Source of the DNA: Anaerolineales bacterium
GTDB taxonomy: Bacteria > Chloroflexota > Anaerolineae > Anaerolineales > Villigracilaceae
Reading direction: 5' to 3'
Length of the DNA stretch: 64,000 nucleotides
NCBI GenBank assembly: GCA_030583885.1
Contig: CP129480.1
Coordinates: 868,001-932,000, forward strand
The notes below the pieces were generated by a model. That model searched no databases, had not been told where the DNA came from, and was given only the letters and a program-made list of their open reading frames with translations. The translations under genes and the position numbers were made by a program. Shown piece after piece: positions 24,798 through 36,078 of the stretch; positions within the stretch are counted from its first letter, which is position 1, and each line of letters opens with the position of its first letter.

Positions 24798-25852
24798 ATG
24801 CATTAGAACTTCGCAACGTGACAAAACGATTCACATCCGCAGGAACGCCCGCAGTGGATGATATTTCCTTCACGCTTTCCAACGGCGAGATTCTTGCGCT
24901 GGTTGGTCCGAGTGGATGCGGCAAGACGACCACCCTGCGATTGATCGCGGGACTCGAGCGACCCGACAGTGGTTCGCTTCACATCAAGGGAGGGCTGGTT
25001 GCCGACGAAAGGCATTTCACTCCGCCCGAAAAACGCGGCGTAGGCATGGTTTTTCAGGACCACGCGCTCTTCCCGCATATGACTGTTTTTGAGAACGTCA
25101 AATTCGGCTTGAAGGGACAGCCCGCCGTACATGCGCGTGAGACAACTCTCAGCATATTAAAACTCGTCGGGTTGGAAAATTTTGGGGAGCGCTACCCGCA
25201 TCAACTATCTGGAGGCGAGCGTCAGCGTGTCGCCCTGGCGCGGGCGTTGGCTCCTCGTCCCGTGCTCGTTCTAATGGATGAACCGTTCAGCAGCCTCGAT
25301 GCGGACTTGCGCCACGAAGTCCGTGAGCAGGTGCGCGGCATTTTGAAGGCGATGTCTGCCACGGCGGTGTTTGTGACGCACGACCAGGAGGAGGCACTCT
25401 ACATGGGTGACCGCCTCGCCGTCTTCCAAAGCGGGCGGATGGAGCAGGTAGGCGCGCCCGAAGAGATCTTCCACGACTCAGCCACGCGCTTTGTGGCGGA
25501 GTTCATGGGCGACAGCGACTTTTTGCCCGGCGTGGTGAAAGAGAACGGCATCGAAACCGAACTCGGTTTGATCCCCCAGAAAGTGAACCTGCCCATTGAC
25601 TCAACCGTCGAGGTCGCCCTGCGCTCCGACGATGTGAACTTCGACCAGGCGAACCCTGCCAATGCGCTGGTGCTGGCGCGCTTCTTCCGCGGCGCGTATT
25701 ATCAATATCGTTTGCGTTTATCGTCTGGGAAGTTGATCCACGCCTTCAAACCGCACACCAAGACCATCCCGCCCGGCACGTCCGTTCATGCCTACCTGAG
25801 CGCGGGTCACGAGTTGACGGTCTTTCAGAATGGGGTGTCGGTGGGGGAATAG
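24794..25852 (+). CDS. ferric iron ABC transporter, ATP-binding protein (FbpC-like)
   Basis: The 352-residue ATPase has Walker A GPSGCGKTT, the Q-loop region VFQDHALFPHMTVFENV, signature LSGGERQRVALARAL, Walker B VLVLMDEPFSSLD, and the switch histidine in VFVTHDQEEAL. Residues about 240-352 form the C-terminal TOBE-like domain found in iron and polyamine ATPases. The ATG at 24794 overlaps the permease stop, so an upstream in-frame ATG within the permease gene is rejected. It powers uptake by the preceding binding protein and permease. Confidence 0.93.
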   Translation: MNALELRNVTKRFTSAGTPAVDDISFTLSNGEILALVGPSGCGKTTTLRLIAGLERPDSGSLHIKGGLVADERHFTPPEKRGVGMVFQDHALFPHMTVFENVKFGLKGQPAVHARETTLSILKLVGLENFGERYPHQLSGGERQRVALARALAPRPVLVLMDEPFSSLDADLRHEVREQVRGILKAMSATAVFVTHDQEEALYMGDRLAVFQSGRMEQVGAPEEIFHDSATRFVAEFMGDSDFLPGVVKENGIETELGLIPQKVNLPIDSTVEVALRSDDVNFDQANPANALVLARFFRGAYYQYRLRLSSGKLIHAFKPHTKTIPPGTSVHAYLSAGHELTVFQNGVSVGE

Positions 25853-25916
25853 ATTATATTTACTACGTGAAAATACTCCATTAACTTGTTCGTCTCACCC
25901 TGCTCAACCAACGGGA

Positions 25917-26678
25917 TTACCGCACAAAATAAATGATCGCTACGATCACACCGATCGTCACCACCGTCCATCTCAGCGTGGATGGTTTGATTTTCCCTGC
26001 CAGTTTTCCTCCCAGCCATCCGCCGATCAACGCGCCGATTGCCATCACCAGCGCTGCGGACCAAAGCACCTGCCCGGAGAAGAGGAAATAGATCGCAGCG
26101 GCGATGTTGACGGAGAACGCCACCGCCTGCTTGAGCGCATTCAGACGCGTGAGCGTGTCTTCGAGCGTCAAACCCAACGCGGAGAGCACGATGACGCTCA
26201 GCCCCGCGCCAAAATATCCACCATAGACCGAAGCCAGCGCGACCGGCAGCCAGGTGATCTTTTCCAACTGCGAGCCTTGTCCTGCCGCCATGCGCCGCGT
26301 CAACCAGGCGCGGACGGGGTCCTGGACCGCCAGCAAACCCGAAGCCAGCAAAATGAGATACGGCACCAGATCGCGGAAGAGCTTTTCGCCCGTTTGCAAA
26401 AGCAGCCAGCCGCCCAGCAAACCGCCTATGACCCCCGCAGGGACGATCAGCCACAGCCTGCTTTTCTGTCCTTTGAGGTCGTTCCATTGTGCCAGCGTCC
26501 CGCCGAAATAGCCGGGGCAGAGCGCGACGGTATTGGTCACATTGGCAGAGACGGCAGGCACACCGAGAAAGGTGAGCATGGGGAAGGTAATGAGCGTCCC
26601 GCCGCCTGCCAGGGCGTTGATCCCGCCAGCCAAAAGCGCGGCGATGGAAATGAGGAGGAAATGAAGGGGGGTCAGCAT
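25917..26678 (-). CDS. TauE/SafE family membrane transporter
   Basis: The 253-residue protein has about eight membrane helices. The N-terminal [27 protein letters not shown] is the family signature, and [17 protein letters not shown] is its second-half counterpart. Members export sulfite, sulfoacetate or other organic anions; the substrate here is unknown. A TATACT box lies about 37 bases upstream. A second copy, cut off after CPGY, lies at 28682-28854 in the same orientation, with the AT-rich glycosyltransferase gene between them. Confidence 0.88.
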   Translation of the reverse strand: MLTPLHFLLISIAALLAGGINALAGGGTLITFPMLTFLGVPAVSANVTNTVALCPGYFGGTLAQWNDLKGQKSRLWLIVPAGVIGGLLGGWLLLQTGEKLFRDLVPYLILLASGLLAVQDPVRAWLTRRMAAGQGSQLEKITWLPVALASVYGGYFGAGLSVIVLSALGLTLEDTLTRLNALKQAVAFSVNIAAAIYFLFSGQVLWSAALVMAIGALIGGWLGGKLAGKIKPSTLRWTVVTIGVIVAIIYFVR

Positions 26679-26710
26679 GGAGCGAGTAGCCTTGATTTAG
26701 GATGTGGCAA

Positions 26711-27091
26711 GTATAGCATCGTTGATATTTATTTAGAACATGTTGACTGACCTGACTTTTAGGGGTAAGTAAAGAAATGTGGATGGTAAAGGAATCTATA
26801 TTACTATTTGATATCATACAACGACCCGGATGGTAAAATCAGAAAAGTATGGTTAGATTTTTGCTGCATTTGTGCGCAAAGAAGGTGATGTATGTTTGAT
26901 AAAAAGAATCCTTCATGAATTTTAATTTCACAATTTTTTAAAGATGGAAAATCTACCGGATAAAACAGGAATGGCCAAGGCCGGAGTTTTCTCGTTAAAA
27001 CCTCCGTTGACCAGCCGATTTGTTCCGTTTCAGAAAAACTATTGTCGTCTAAAAATGGGTTGAGTACATATAGAGATACGAGGGTCACAGC
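26711..27091. other. AT-rich segment before the membrane glycosyltransferase
   Basis: Base composition drops sharply compared with both sides. The only long frame is a minus-strand one of 113 codons (26804-27145) with no recognisable motif, which overlaps the next gene. No RNA or transposase is visible. It appears to be the left part of an acquired AT-rich insert. Confidence 0.5.
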
Positions 27092-28687
27092 ATGATTTTT
27101 AGGAATATTTATCGTTTTTCCCCAACCGATCCGGCGAATACCCATGCGATGAAAACTATTAGGTATTTTCTCTGGGCGGGTATCATGATGGTTCTCCTGT
27201 GGTTTCTGTATTTTTCCTTATCCACGATCGCTATTCCCTATCAAATAGAATACCGGGAGGGTGCATCCCAGGTTATGACGCAGATTTTTCTGGCAGGCGG
27301 GAATCCGTTTTCTTTGGAGAATCAGCCGCTGGGAATGAACAACTACGGCATCGGTTATAACCTGGTTGCAATTCCGTTTGCAAAATTGTTTGGCAACACA
27401 CTTATGGTGTATAGGGGCATAAGCCTCTTTTTTCTTCTCGGTTCCCTGCTTTTTGTTGCAAGGATAATCTTCGCACTCAAGAACGACGTATTGATTTCCG
27501 TGTTGGGTGGAGTATTCATCGTCGTTGTCTTGGCTGGCCGTGGTGGTCTTGGAGCCTTCCCCTCTGCAATGGGTGTGTTTCTTTTCCTGGCGGCAGTACT
27601 AATTCCATTCAGCTATTCGTTCACTTATCCCAGCCTGATCGCCAGCGCGTTTTTATCGGTGATGGCTTATTACACAAAATCCTATTTTGTTATATGTTTC
27701 GGGGTCGTGGCAGTCTACACATTCGCCTTTGTTTCGAAGAAGAAGGGTATCTTATACGGTCTCCTTTTCCTTTTTGTCTTTTGCCTTCTCTTTTTGGGGG
27801 TCAGGCAGGGTTTTAAACTATATTTCATTGATACTTTCATTGGCAACCTTTCCAACACGACTAGGTCACAAGATCATTTGCGTGGTCAATTATTTGAACT
27901 GGTAATGGAGTTTTATCCCAGCATCCTATTGGGCCTGTCGCTTCTTTTTTTGAGTGCGCGACGATTCTTGAAAAGTAATCCGTTTCGAAAAGGCTTTTTG
28001 TCGCGCTCAAATATTTTGCATTTAGACAGCCCCCTCTTCAGTTTGCCAATTAATTATTTTGCCTTTACCTTTATTCTTTGTTTTCTGGCCTTTTTATTTA
28101 TCCTCGGCCCGCACAAATGGAGTTATATGACGTATGCCTACCAATTGGTGCTGCCCCCGTATGTTTTATGGCTTTTTCAAATGTCGAATTTTAAAAGCAG
28201 GTTTTCGATGATCACCATTTGTTTGCTTTTTGGCAACGTTCTAATTTTGGGTAGTCTTTTTCTGAATCCGTTCTTCCTGCGTCAAAGGGACTCGGCGGAG
28301 TGGGCAATTCTATATGCCCACATAAGGGGCTCTAACCGTATTGTGAATTCACCAGCAATCGTGTCCATGGTGATTGATGCGGGTATCATGCCCGTCGATT
28401 CCGGGCAAACTGAATATTATTACAACATCAAACCCTACCCCGCCAATAAGTTATTCGGCCCTGGTTTCGAAACTGTCAGGCGAAATGGAATAGCATATCA
28501 ATGGTCAATTCGGAACGCCGTACGACATCATAAATTTGATAAAGTTATCTTAACGCAAGGGCATAGGAACCTGGTGCCTCCAGATATTGTCAACCAATAC
28601 TATATCAAGGTTGAAACAATAACGCTTGATATGCCTCAAACTCATCAAACATGGGTCATAGAGGTTTGGGAGCCGACGGGTAAATAG
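27092..28687 (+). CDS. polytopic membrane protein, glycosyltransferase-like (GT39/GT-C type)
   Basis: A 531-residue protein with about 10-12 membrane helices and a soluble C-terminal domain of about 130 residues. An early acidic loop ([15 protein letters not shown]) resembles the first extracytoplasmic loop of GT-C enzymes, which use lipid-linked sugars. No family-specific motif is certain. The start at 27092 has a GAGG ribosome site; a later ATG at 27149 is possible. Composition is distinctly AT-rich, so the gene was probably acquired. Its last codon and TAG stop lie in sequence homologous to the truncated TauE/SafE gene, so it ends exactly at the junction. Confidence 0.7.
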   Translation: MIFRNIYRFSPTDPANTHAMKTIRYFLWAGIMMVLLWFLYFSLSTIAIPYQIEYREGASQVMTQIFLAGGNPFSLENQPLGMNNYGIGYNLVAIPFAKLFGNTLMVYRGISLFFLLGSLLFVARIIFALKNDVLISVLGGVFIVVVLAGRGGLGAFPSAMGVFLFLAAVLIPFSYSFTYPSLIASAFLSVMAYYTKSYFVICFGVVAVYTFAFVSKKKGILYGLLFLFVFCLLFLGVRQGFKLYFIDTFIGNLSNTTRSQDHLRGQLFELVMEFYPSILLGLSLLFLSARRFLKSNPFRKGFLSRSNILHLDSPLFSLPINYFAFTFILCFLAFLFILGPHKWSYMTYAYQLVLPPYVLWLFQMSNFKSRFSMITICLLFGNVLILGSLFLNPFFLRQRDSAEWAILYAHIRGSNRIVNSPAIVSMVIDAGIMPVDSGQTEYYYNIKPYPANKLFGPGFETVRRNGIAYQWSIRNAVRHHKFDKVILTQGHRNLVPPDIVNQYYIKVETITLDMPQTHQTWVIEVWEPTGK

Positions 28688-28854
28688 CCGGGGCAGAGCG
28701 CAACCGTATTGGTGACATTCGCCATCACAGCCGGCACGCCGGGAAAGGTGAGCGTGGGGAAGGTGATGAGCGTCCCGCCGTCTGCCAGGGCATTGATTCC
28801 GCCAGCCAGAAGCGCGGCAAGAGCGGCGAGAAGAAGATGTGGGGGGGTGAGCAT
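28682..28854 (-). pseudogene. truncated TauE/SafE gene copy
   Basis: From the ATG at 28854 the frame reads [19 protein letters not shown], then [17 protein letters not shown], and breaks after CPGY, exactly as the intact copy at 26678 begins. DNA similarity extends upstream of the start (CCTTGATTT...GCAAGTAT...). Only about 57 codons remain, and the rest is replaced by the AT-rich insert. Confidence 0.85.
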
Positions 28855-28904
28855 GAATGGAAATCCTTGATTTGGGATGAAGCAAGTATGGCATTGTTCA
28901 ATTC

Positions 28905-28933
28905 TTGACTCTTCCGTGTCCGGCGCGTATAAT
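28905..28933 (+). promoter_or_regulatory. promoter of the valS T-box leader
   Basis: TTGACT (28905-28910) and TATAAT (28928-28933) are 17 bases apart, a near-consensus housekeeping promoter. Transcription should start near 28940, just before the T-box leader. Confidence 0.75.
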
Positions 28934-28939
28934 TCCGCC

Positions 28940-29217
28940 ATTCAGAAGTAGTACGCGTGTGGTTGCCTGATAGAGAAGGAGACGTTGGTTGAGTACGAAG
29001 GCATCGAAACCAAAAAGGTGGAAGTCTCCGCGGGAAAACAGCGCCGAAGTCGTCTGATGAAGTTGCCGAAGAAATCCATGTGAAAGTAGAACGGCACGGG
29101 GTTGCCCGTTACAGCAAAGACCGATGGTTGTCGGTTACCGAGCGCGCCGCACAAAACGGCGAATTGAGGTGGTACCGCGAAGCATATGCTTCGTCCTCAT
29201 CATGGACGAGGCGTTTT
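28940..29217 (+). ncRNA. T-box riboswitch (tRNA-Val sensing leader)
   Basis: The conserved T-box GGTGGTACCGCG lies at 29168-29179, followed by a terminator. Stem I is short: GGAGAC (28978-28983) pairs with GTCTCC (29024-29029), enclosing an inner stem TTGGTT/AACCAA. The 3' internal loop AAAGGTGGAA contains GTG (29018-29020), a valine codon that can act as specifier. TGGT in the T-box would pair with ACCA at the tRNA 3' end. Uncharged tRNA-Val should stabilise the antiterminator and switch on valS. The folding was done by eye. Confidence 0.88.
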
Positions 29218-29218
29218 T
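29188..29218 (+). terminator. T-box regulated terminator upstream of valS
   Basis: GCTTCGTCC pairs with GGACGAGGC (one G-U) around TCATCAT, followed by GTTTTTATTT. It competes with the antiterminator formed by the T-box sequence. Confidence 0.8.
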
Positions 29219-29225
29219 ATTTAAC

Positions 29226-29308
29226 AATGACATTGCGAGGGCGAAGCCCGAAGCAATCTCAAGATTATTGGGAGATTGCTTCGTCGGGAAGAGCACCCTC
29301 CTCGCAAT
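29226..29308. repeat. GTCATTGCGAGG-type palindromic element between T-box and valS
   Basis: GACATTGCGAGGGCGAAGCC and the end CTCCTCGCAATGAC are inverted, with inner GAAGCAATCTC and GAGATTGCTTC arms. It is placed after the terminator and just before the valS ribosome site. Confidence 0.85.
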
Positions 29309-29324
29309 GACATGAGGAGAGCGA

Positions 29325-32054
<2,730 letters not shown>

Positions 32055-32057
32055 CCT

Positions 32058-32138
32058 TCATGTCATTGCGAGGAGGGCATAGACTGACGAAGCAATCTCC
32101 CCTTCAGCCGGGGGTTGCCTCGTACCTCGCAGTGACAT
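32058..32138. repeat. GTCATTGCGAGG-type element after valS
   Basis: CATGTCATTGCGAGGAGGGC and the end TCGCAGTGACATG are inverted copies, with GACGAAGCAATCTCC inside. It belongs to the same family as the element in front of valS. Confidence 0.8.
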
Positions 32139-32185
32139 GTTTGTATTAACTTGTTTCCCCGACCCTTATGTTATAGTAAAAACCC

Positions 32186-33034
32186 ATGAGGCTGGAACTC
32201 GATTGGCTGTTCGAACTCAAACGCAGGGAGATCGTCTTCCTTGCATTGCTCGTTCTATGCGGCGGGGTGATCGGTTTTCTTTGCGGCAGGGTGTCGCATC
32301 AATATCTGGAACTGTTCTTCCCGTTCTCGCAGGCATTGGAATCCGCAGCGTGGGTCATTGGGACTTTGCTGGTCACGTCCATGGTCATCACGCTTGTCAG
32401 CGCGTTCCTGCGTCCGCTGAGAGTGATTCTATTCGGGCATGCGCTTGGGGCAATAGCCTTTCTGCTCGTCTGGTGGGGCGGATGGATCGCGTTCGCCGGC
32501 GCAATCCTCTACATGGCGGGCATGACTCTCCACGCGTGGATATTGACCGGCGAGTTGGGCAGGCGCTTGGAATTTTCGATGCGTCCGCTCTTATATGAAC
32601 AGCGCAAGATTTTCATGGTAATGGCGTTGTTGCTGAGCGTCAGTTTTGCCTCGGGGTATCAGTTCGCAGCGCAGGATGAACTGCGCATTCCGGAGAATTT
32701 CAAACGGGCGGCGGATGAAATGATGCTCTCAGGTTTGGAGACACAGGTGCACAACCAGCCCGGACTCGATCCACTGGAGCGTGAAATCTTTTTGGAGCAG
32801 ACGCGCACAAACCTCGATAACACATGGACCGAACTCGAAGCGACCATCCAGCCATATGTACGTTTCGTCCCGCTCGGTCTGACCCTCCCTTTGTATTTGC
32901 TGTTGATAGGCTTGCTTGATTCGCTGGGATGGCTTCCCTATCTCCTGCTCTGGCTGGCGTTGCGCCTGCTCACGCGCTTTGGCGTTTTGCGCACCGTCTC
33001 CGAAACCAGCGAAAGAAAGATACTCAAGTTGTAA
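32186..33034 (+). CDS. membrane protein of unknown function
   Basis: A 282-residue protein with about six membrane helices: four in residues 15-125, one at about 143-162, and a hydrophobic C-terminal pair at about 226-265. Between them lies a polar, likely external domain of about 60 residues (AAQDELRIPENFKRAADEM and onward). I do not recognise a family. TATAGT ends eight bases before the ATG and no Shine-Dalgarno is seen, which predicts a leaderless mRNA. The FMN riboswitch and riboflavin transporter downstream have their own promoter, so a functional link is not shown. Confidence 0.7.
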   Translation: MRLELDWLFELKRREIVFLALLVLCGGVIGFLCGRVSHQYLELFFPFSQALESAAWVIGTLLVTSMVITLVSAFLRPLRVILFGHALGAIAFLLVWWGGWIAFAGAILYMAGMTLHAWILTGELGRRLEFSMRPLLYEQRKIFMVMALLLSVSFASGYQFAAQDELRIPENFKRAADEMMLSGLETQVHNQPGLDPLEREIFLEQTRTNLDNTWTELEATIQPYVRFVPLGLTLPLYLLLIGLLDSLGWLPYLLLWLALRLLTRFGVLRTVSETSERKILKL

Positions 33035-33040
33035 AAATGG

Positions 33041-33046
33041 TATAAT
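33041..33046 (+). promoter_or_regulatory. -10 box of the FMN-riboswitch transcript
   Basis: TATAAT lies just after the preceding gene and about 19 bases before the first conserved riboswitch helix. No strong -35 box is visible. Confidence 0.5.
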
Positions 33047-33064
33047 CGCATCAATCAAATATAA

Positions 33065-33202
33065 CCTTCGGGGCAGGGTGCAATTCCCGATCGGTGGTAC
33101 AGCCCACGAGCCTGTTTGGGTACATCGCTTTCCTCCTTGGGAAAACGGGCATGATCCGGTGTGACTCCGGAGCCGACAGTAATAGTCTGGATAGAAGAAG
33201 GT
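33065..33202 (+). ncRNA. FMN riboswitch (RFN element)
   Basis: Nearly all conserved RFN blocks are visible in order: CCTTCGGGGCAGGGTG, AATTCCCGATCGGTGGTA, AGCCCACGAGCC, GATCCGGTGTGACTCCGG, AGCCGACAGT and GGATAGAAGAAGG. The first and last blocks pair to close the aptamer. FMN binding should reduce expression of the transporter genes that follow. Confidence 0.95.
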
Positions 33203-33313
33203 ACAAGACGACAGCACACGCGTCGCTGTTTGGATTCACGCCCCGCAAACGTTCGTTGTTTTCGGGATTTTTTGTGGATACAACCGCTCCGCACTCCGCT
33301 GGCGCCTGATTCC

Positions 33314-33348
33314 GCGCCTCGATGGTTAACTCAACCGAGGCGCTTTTT
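33314..33348 (+). terminator. riboswitch terminator carrying the ribX ribosome site
   Basis: GCGCCTCG pairs with CGAGGCGC, with an inner GGTT/AACC stem, and is followed by TTTTT. The GAGG at 33337-33340 in the 3' arm is the likely ribosome site for the ATG at 33350. The hairpin could therefore stop both transcription and translation. Confidence 0.75.
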
Positions 33349-33349
33349 C

Positions 33350-34096
33350 ATGCTCAAACGCATCCTTCCCTTAATGATTTCCATCGGCTTCGCACTGTTT
33401 GCATGGCACATGATCGTGCAGGTGAGCGGCTTGCCGCGATTCATCCTGCCCGCCCCTGCGGACGTGTGGTCGCGTTTCCTGCGCGCATTCAACGATGGAA
33501 GCCTGCTGTATCACACGCACATCACCCTGCTGGAGATCGTGCTGGGTCTGCTGGCGGGCATTCTCTTTGCCACAGTGGTGGGATATGCGCTGGCAAAATC
33601 GCGCACGCTTGAGAAGGTGCTAGCGCCGTATCTCGTTGCCAGTCAGGCAATTCCCATCATAGCGATCGCGCCCCTGCTGGTCATCTGGCTGGGGAGCGGG
33701 ATCCTCTCGAAGGTGGTCATCTGTGCGTTGATCGTATTCTTTCCCGTGCTGGTGAATACGATTGTCGGCATCCGCGCCGTGCCGGCAGCGTTGTATGACA
33801 TGATGGCCTCCCTGCGCGCCACCCGCTGGCAGATCCTGTTCAAACTTGAACTGCCTGCCTCCCTGCCAATTTTGTTGGGCGGACTGCGCATCGGTGCAAC
33901 GCTTTCCGTCATCGGCGCCATCGTAGGGGAGCTGGTGGATGCAAACCGGGGGCTTGGCTTCCTTTTGAAACTCGGCGATTTCCAGTATGACACGTCCATG
34001 GTATTCGTGGCGGTCTTCATGCTGATCGCGCTGGCCTTGTCACTGTACGGTGTGGTGACGATGTTGGAAAAAAGATTTTTGAAGTGGCAGAAATAA
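33350..34096 (+). CDS. ribX: riboflavin ABC transporter permease
   Basis: The 248-residue protein has about six membrane helices and the ThiX/SsuC-type permease loop SLRATRWQILFKLELPASLPILLGG (the EAA-like segment). The start ATG lies directly behind the riboswitch terminator. A longer open frame begins inside the riboswitch and is rejected, because those bases are conserved as RNA. With the binding protein and ATPase that follow it forms a RibXY-type importer, described for Chloroflexus under FMN riboswitch control. Riboflavin as substrate is inferred from the riboswitch. Confidence 0.88.
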   Translation: MLKRILPLMISIGFALFAWHMIVQVSGLPRFILPAPADVWSRFLRAFNDGSLLYHTHITLLEIVLGLLAGILFATVVGYALAKSRTLEKVLAPYLVASQAIPIIAIAPLLVIWLGSGILSKVVICALIVFFPVLVNTIVGIRAVPAALYDMMASLRATRWQILFKLELPASLPILLGGLRIGATLSVIGAIVGELVDANRGLGFLLKLGDFQYDTSMVFVAVFMLIALALSLYGVVTMLEKRFLKWQK

Positions 34097-34148
34097 CCAT
34101 GTCATTGCGAGGAGATTGCTTTACCCCTTCGGGGCTCGCAACGACATA
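34097..34148. repeat. short GTCATTGCGAGG-type element between ribX and ribY
   Basis: ATGTCATTGCGAGGAGATTGC and GCTCGCAACGACAT form inverted ends around a CCCCTTCGGGG hairpin. Confidence 0.75.
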
Positions 34149-34166
34149 AAATTCAAAGGAGACACT

Positions 34167-35147
34167 ATGTTAAAGAAAATCATTTTACTCACGCTCGGGC
34201 TGGGACTCGGCCTGATGGCTTGTGCCAGCCCCGGGCCCCGGAATGAAGCGGATCAAGTCCGCAAGATTCGACTGCCGATGGGCTACATCCCGAACATCCA
34301 GTATGCGCCGTTCTACGTCGCGGTAGACAAGGGCTATTTTGCGGAGGAGAATATTGAGATCGAATTCGATTATTCCTTCGAGACCAATGGTGTGGCGCTG
34401 GTGGGCGCGGGTGAGATCCCGTTTTCGGTGGCGTCGGGCGAGCAGGTGTTGCTGGCGCGTTCACAGGGACTGCCTGTTGTATATGCATTTGCGTGGTATC
34501 AGGAATTCCCGATTTCAGTGATCGCTGCGCCGGAGTTGAATATTAACGAACCCGCCGATCTGCGCGGAAGGACCCTCGGCCTGCCCGGCTTGTTCGGCGC
34601 GAATTACATCGGTGCGGAGGCGCTGCTGTTTTCGGGCGGCGTGAATTCGTCGGAGGTGAAATACAATTCGGTTGGTTTTAACCAGGTGGAGTCATTCGCC
34701 AGCGGACAGAGCGATATTGTGGTTGTATATGCCGCCAATGAACCGATCGTTCTGCGCTCGCAGGGTTTTGAATTTACCGAACTGCGCGTGGCGGATTACG
34801 AGCAGTTGACCGCCAACGGAATCGTCACCAGCGAGATGACAATCGCAAACGACCCTGACCTGATCCGGCGCATGGCGCGTGCATTTGCGCGCGGTATTGC
34901 AGATGCAGCGGCTGACCCCGAAGAGGCGTATGACATCAGCCTGAAGTTCGTGGAGAATTTGAAGGATCAGGATAGAAATGTGCAGATGCAGGTATTGCTG
35001 GTATCCATCGAGTTTTGGGGAACCGAACGCATCGGCTATTCCGACCCGCAGGCATGGGAGAATATGAACGACCTGCTGGTGAAGATGGGCTTGATCCCCG
35101 AACTTGTGGATCTGGGCAAGGCGTTCACGAACGAGTTTGTACCCTAG
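34167..35147 (+). CDS. ribY: riboflavin ABC transporter substrate-binding lipoprotein
   Basis: A 326-residue NMT1/THI5-like binding protein. The lipoprotein signal KKIILLTLGLGLGLMAC (Cys at about 19) is followed by IRLPMGYIPNIQYAPFYVAVDKGYF, the usual opening of this fold, and by NGVALVGAGEIPFSVASGEQV. It should capture riboflavin or a close analogue outside the membrane. AAAGGAGA precedes the ATG at 34167. An open frame further upstream runs into the repeat element and is rejected. Confidence 0.87.
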   Translation: MLKKIILLTLGLGLGLMACASPGPRNEADQVRKIRLPMGYIPNIQYAPFYVAVDKGYFAEENIEIEFDYSFETNGVALVGAGEIPFSVASGEQVLLARSQGLPVVYAFAWYQEFPISVIAAPELNINEPADLRGRTLGLPGLFGANYIGAEALLFSGGVNSSEVKYNSVGFNQVESFASGQSDIVVVYAANEPIVLRSQGFEFTELRVADYEQLTANGIVTSEMTIANDPDLIRRMARAFARGIADAAADPEEAYDISLKFVENLKDQDRNVQMQVLLVSIEFWGTERIGYSDPQAWENMNDLLVKMGLIPELVDLGKAFTNEFVP

Positions 35148-35156
35148 TAACGGTTC

Positions 35157-35226
35157 TTAACACAAAGGGACGAAGGAGCACGAAGGAAAACCTTTGACCC
35201 TTTGTTCCCTTTGTGGTGAAAGGATT
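35157..35226. repeat. CACAAAGGGACGAAGGAGCACG element
   Basis: CACAAAGGGACGAAGGAGCA and CCTTTGTTCCCTTTGTGGTG form an imperfect inverted repeat in the spacer before the ATPase gene, similar in style to the element at 22995. Confidence 0.65.
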
Positions 35227-35227
35227 C

Positions 35228-35995
35228 ATGAGTTTCAAACCCGCTCTGACTGTCAAGAATCTCTCCGTGCTGTTTCCCAATGGCGGCAACGGAGCATCCT
35301 CCCCAAACGGGGAACTGCACGCGTTGGATGACATCTCTTTCAGCGTTCGTCCGCGTGAGTTTATCTGTTTCCTTGGCCCATCGGGATCAGGCAAGACCAC
35401 CCTGCTCAAAGTGCTGGCAGGCCTGCTCCAGCCGACGTATGGCAGTATCCATTTTATGCATCACCACCGCCCGAAGATCGGCATGGTGTTTCAGCAAGCC
35501 AGTCTCATGCCCTGGCGCTCGGTCATCGACAACATCAAACTACCGCTCGAGTTGGAAGGCAGGCATGCGTCTGAAGCGAAGAGGAATGCGCACGAGATGA
35601 TCGAACTGGTTGGGCTGCAAGGATTCGAAGACTCGCTCCCGCACGACCTCTCCGGCGGCATGGCGCAGCGCGTGGGGATCGCGCGCGCGCTCATCCATGA
35701 CCCCGACCTGCTTCTGCTCGATGAACCTTTTGCCTCGCTGGATGCGCTTACCCGCGAACGCATGTGGACCGAACTCTCGCGCATCTGGCAGGCAAAACAG
35801 AAGACGGTCATCATGGTGACGCATTCGATCAATGAATCATTGTTCCTTGCAGACCGCGTCCTCGTATTGACCCAGCGCCCCGGTAAAATAAAACTGGACG
35901 TGGAAGTTGATCTCCCGCGTCCACGCTTGGACGATATCCGCTATACCGGTCACTTTGGGAAACTTGCAAAAAAACTGCGCGGGGCGATTGAGTAA
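35228..35995 (+). CDS. riboflavin-type ABC transporter ATP-binding protein
   Basis: The 255-residue ATPase has Walker A GPSGSGKTT, Q-loop VFQQASLMPWRSVIDNI, signature LSGGMAQRVGIARAL, Walker B LLLLDEPFASLD and the switch histidine in MVTHSINESLFLADR. This is the SsuB/ThiZ-type pattern. The ATG at 35228 is preceded by AAAGG. It completes the riboswitch-controlled importer. No other ATPase is near ribX/ribY. A general nitrate/taurine-type specificity cannot be excluded from the sequence alone. Confidence 0.88.
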   Translation: MSFKPALTVKNLSVLFPNGGNGASSPNGELHALDDISFSVRPREFICFLGPSGSGKTTLLKVLAGLLQPTYGSIHFMHHHRPKIGMVFQQASLMPWRSVIDNIKLPLELEGRHASEAKRNAHEMIELVGLQGFEDSLPHDLSGGMAQRVGIARALIHDPDLLLLDEPFASLDALTRERMWTELSRIWQAKQKTVIMVTHSINESLFLADRVLVLTQRPGKIKLDVEVDLPRPRLDDIRYTGHFGKLAKKLRGAIE

Positions 35996-36000
35996 CGAAA

Positions 36001-36072
36001 AGATCTCGCCGCAAGGAGCACGGAAACCACGGAGGACTCTGAGAAAATCATCTCGGTGTATTCTGTGGTAAA
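36001..36072. repeat. GCAAGGAGCACGGAAACCACGGAG-type element
   Basis: A degenerate element (CGCCGCAAGGAGCACGG ... GTATTCTGTGGTAAA) between two convergent genes. It is related in word content to 35157-35226. The ends are only partly complementary. Confidence 0.45.
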
Positions 36073-36078
36073 GGGCTT

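Noticed and set aside
26804..27145. Minus-strand frame of 113 codons in the AT-rich insert
   Set aside because: It has no recognisable motif or ribosome site and overlaps the start of the glycosyltransferase gene. Open frames are easy to obtain by chance here.
33161..33349. Upstream extension of the ribX frame
   Set aside because: These bases form the conserved end of the FMN riboswitch and its terminator. The true start is after the hairpin.
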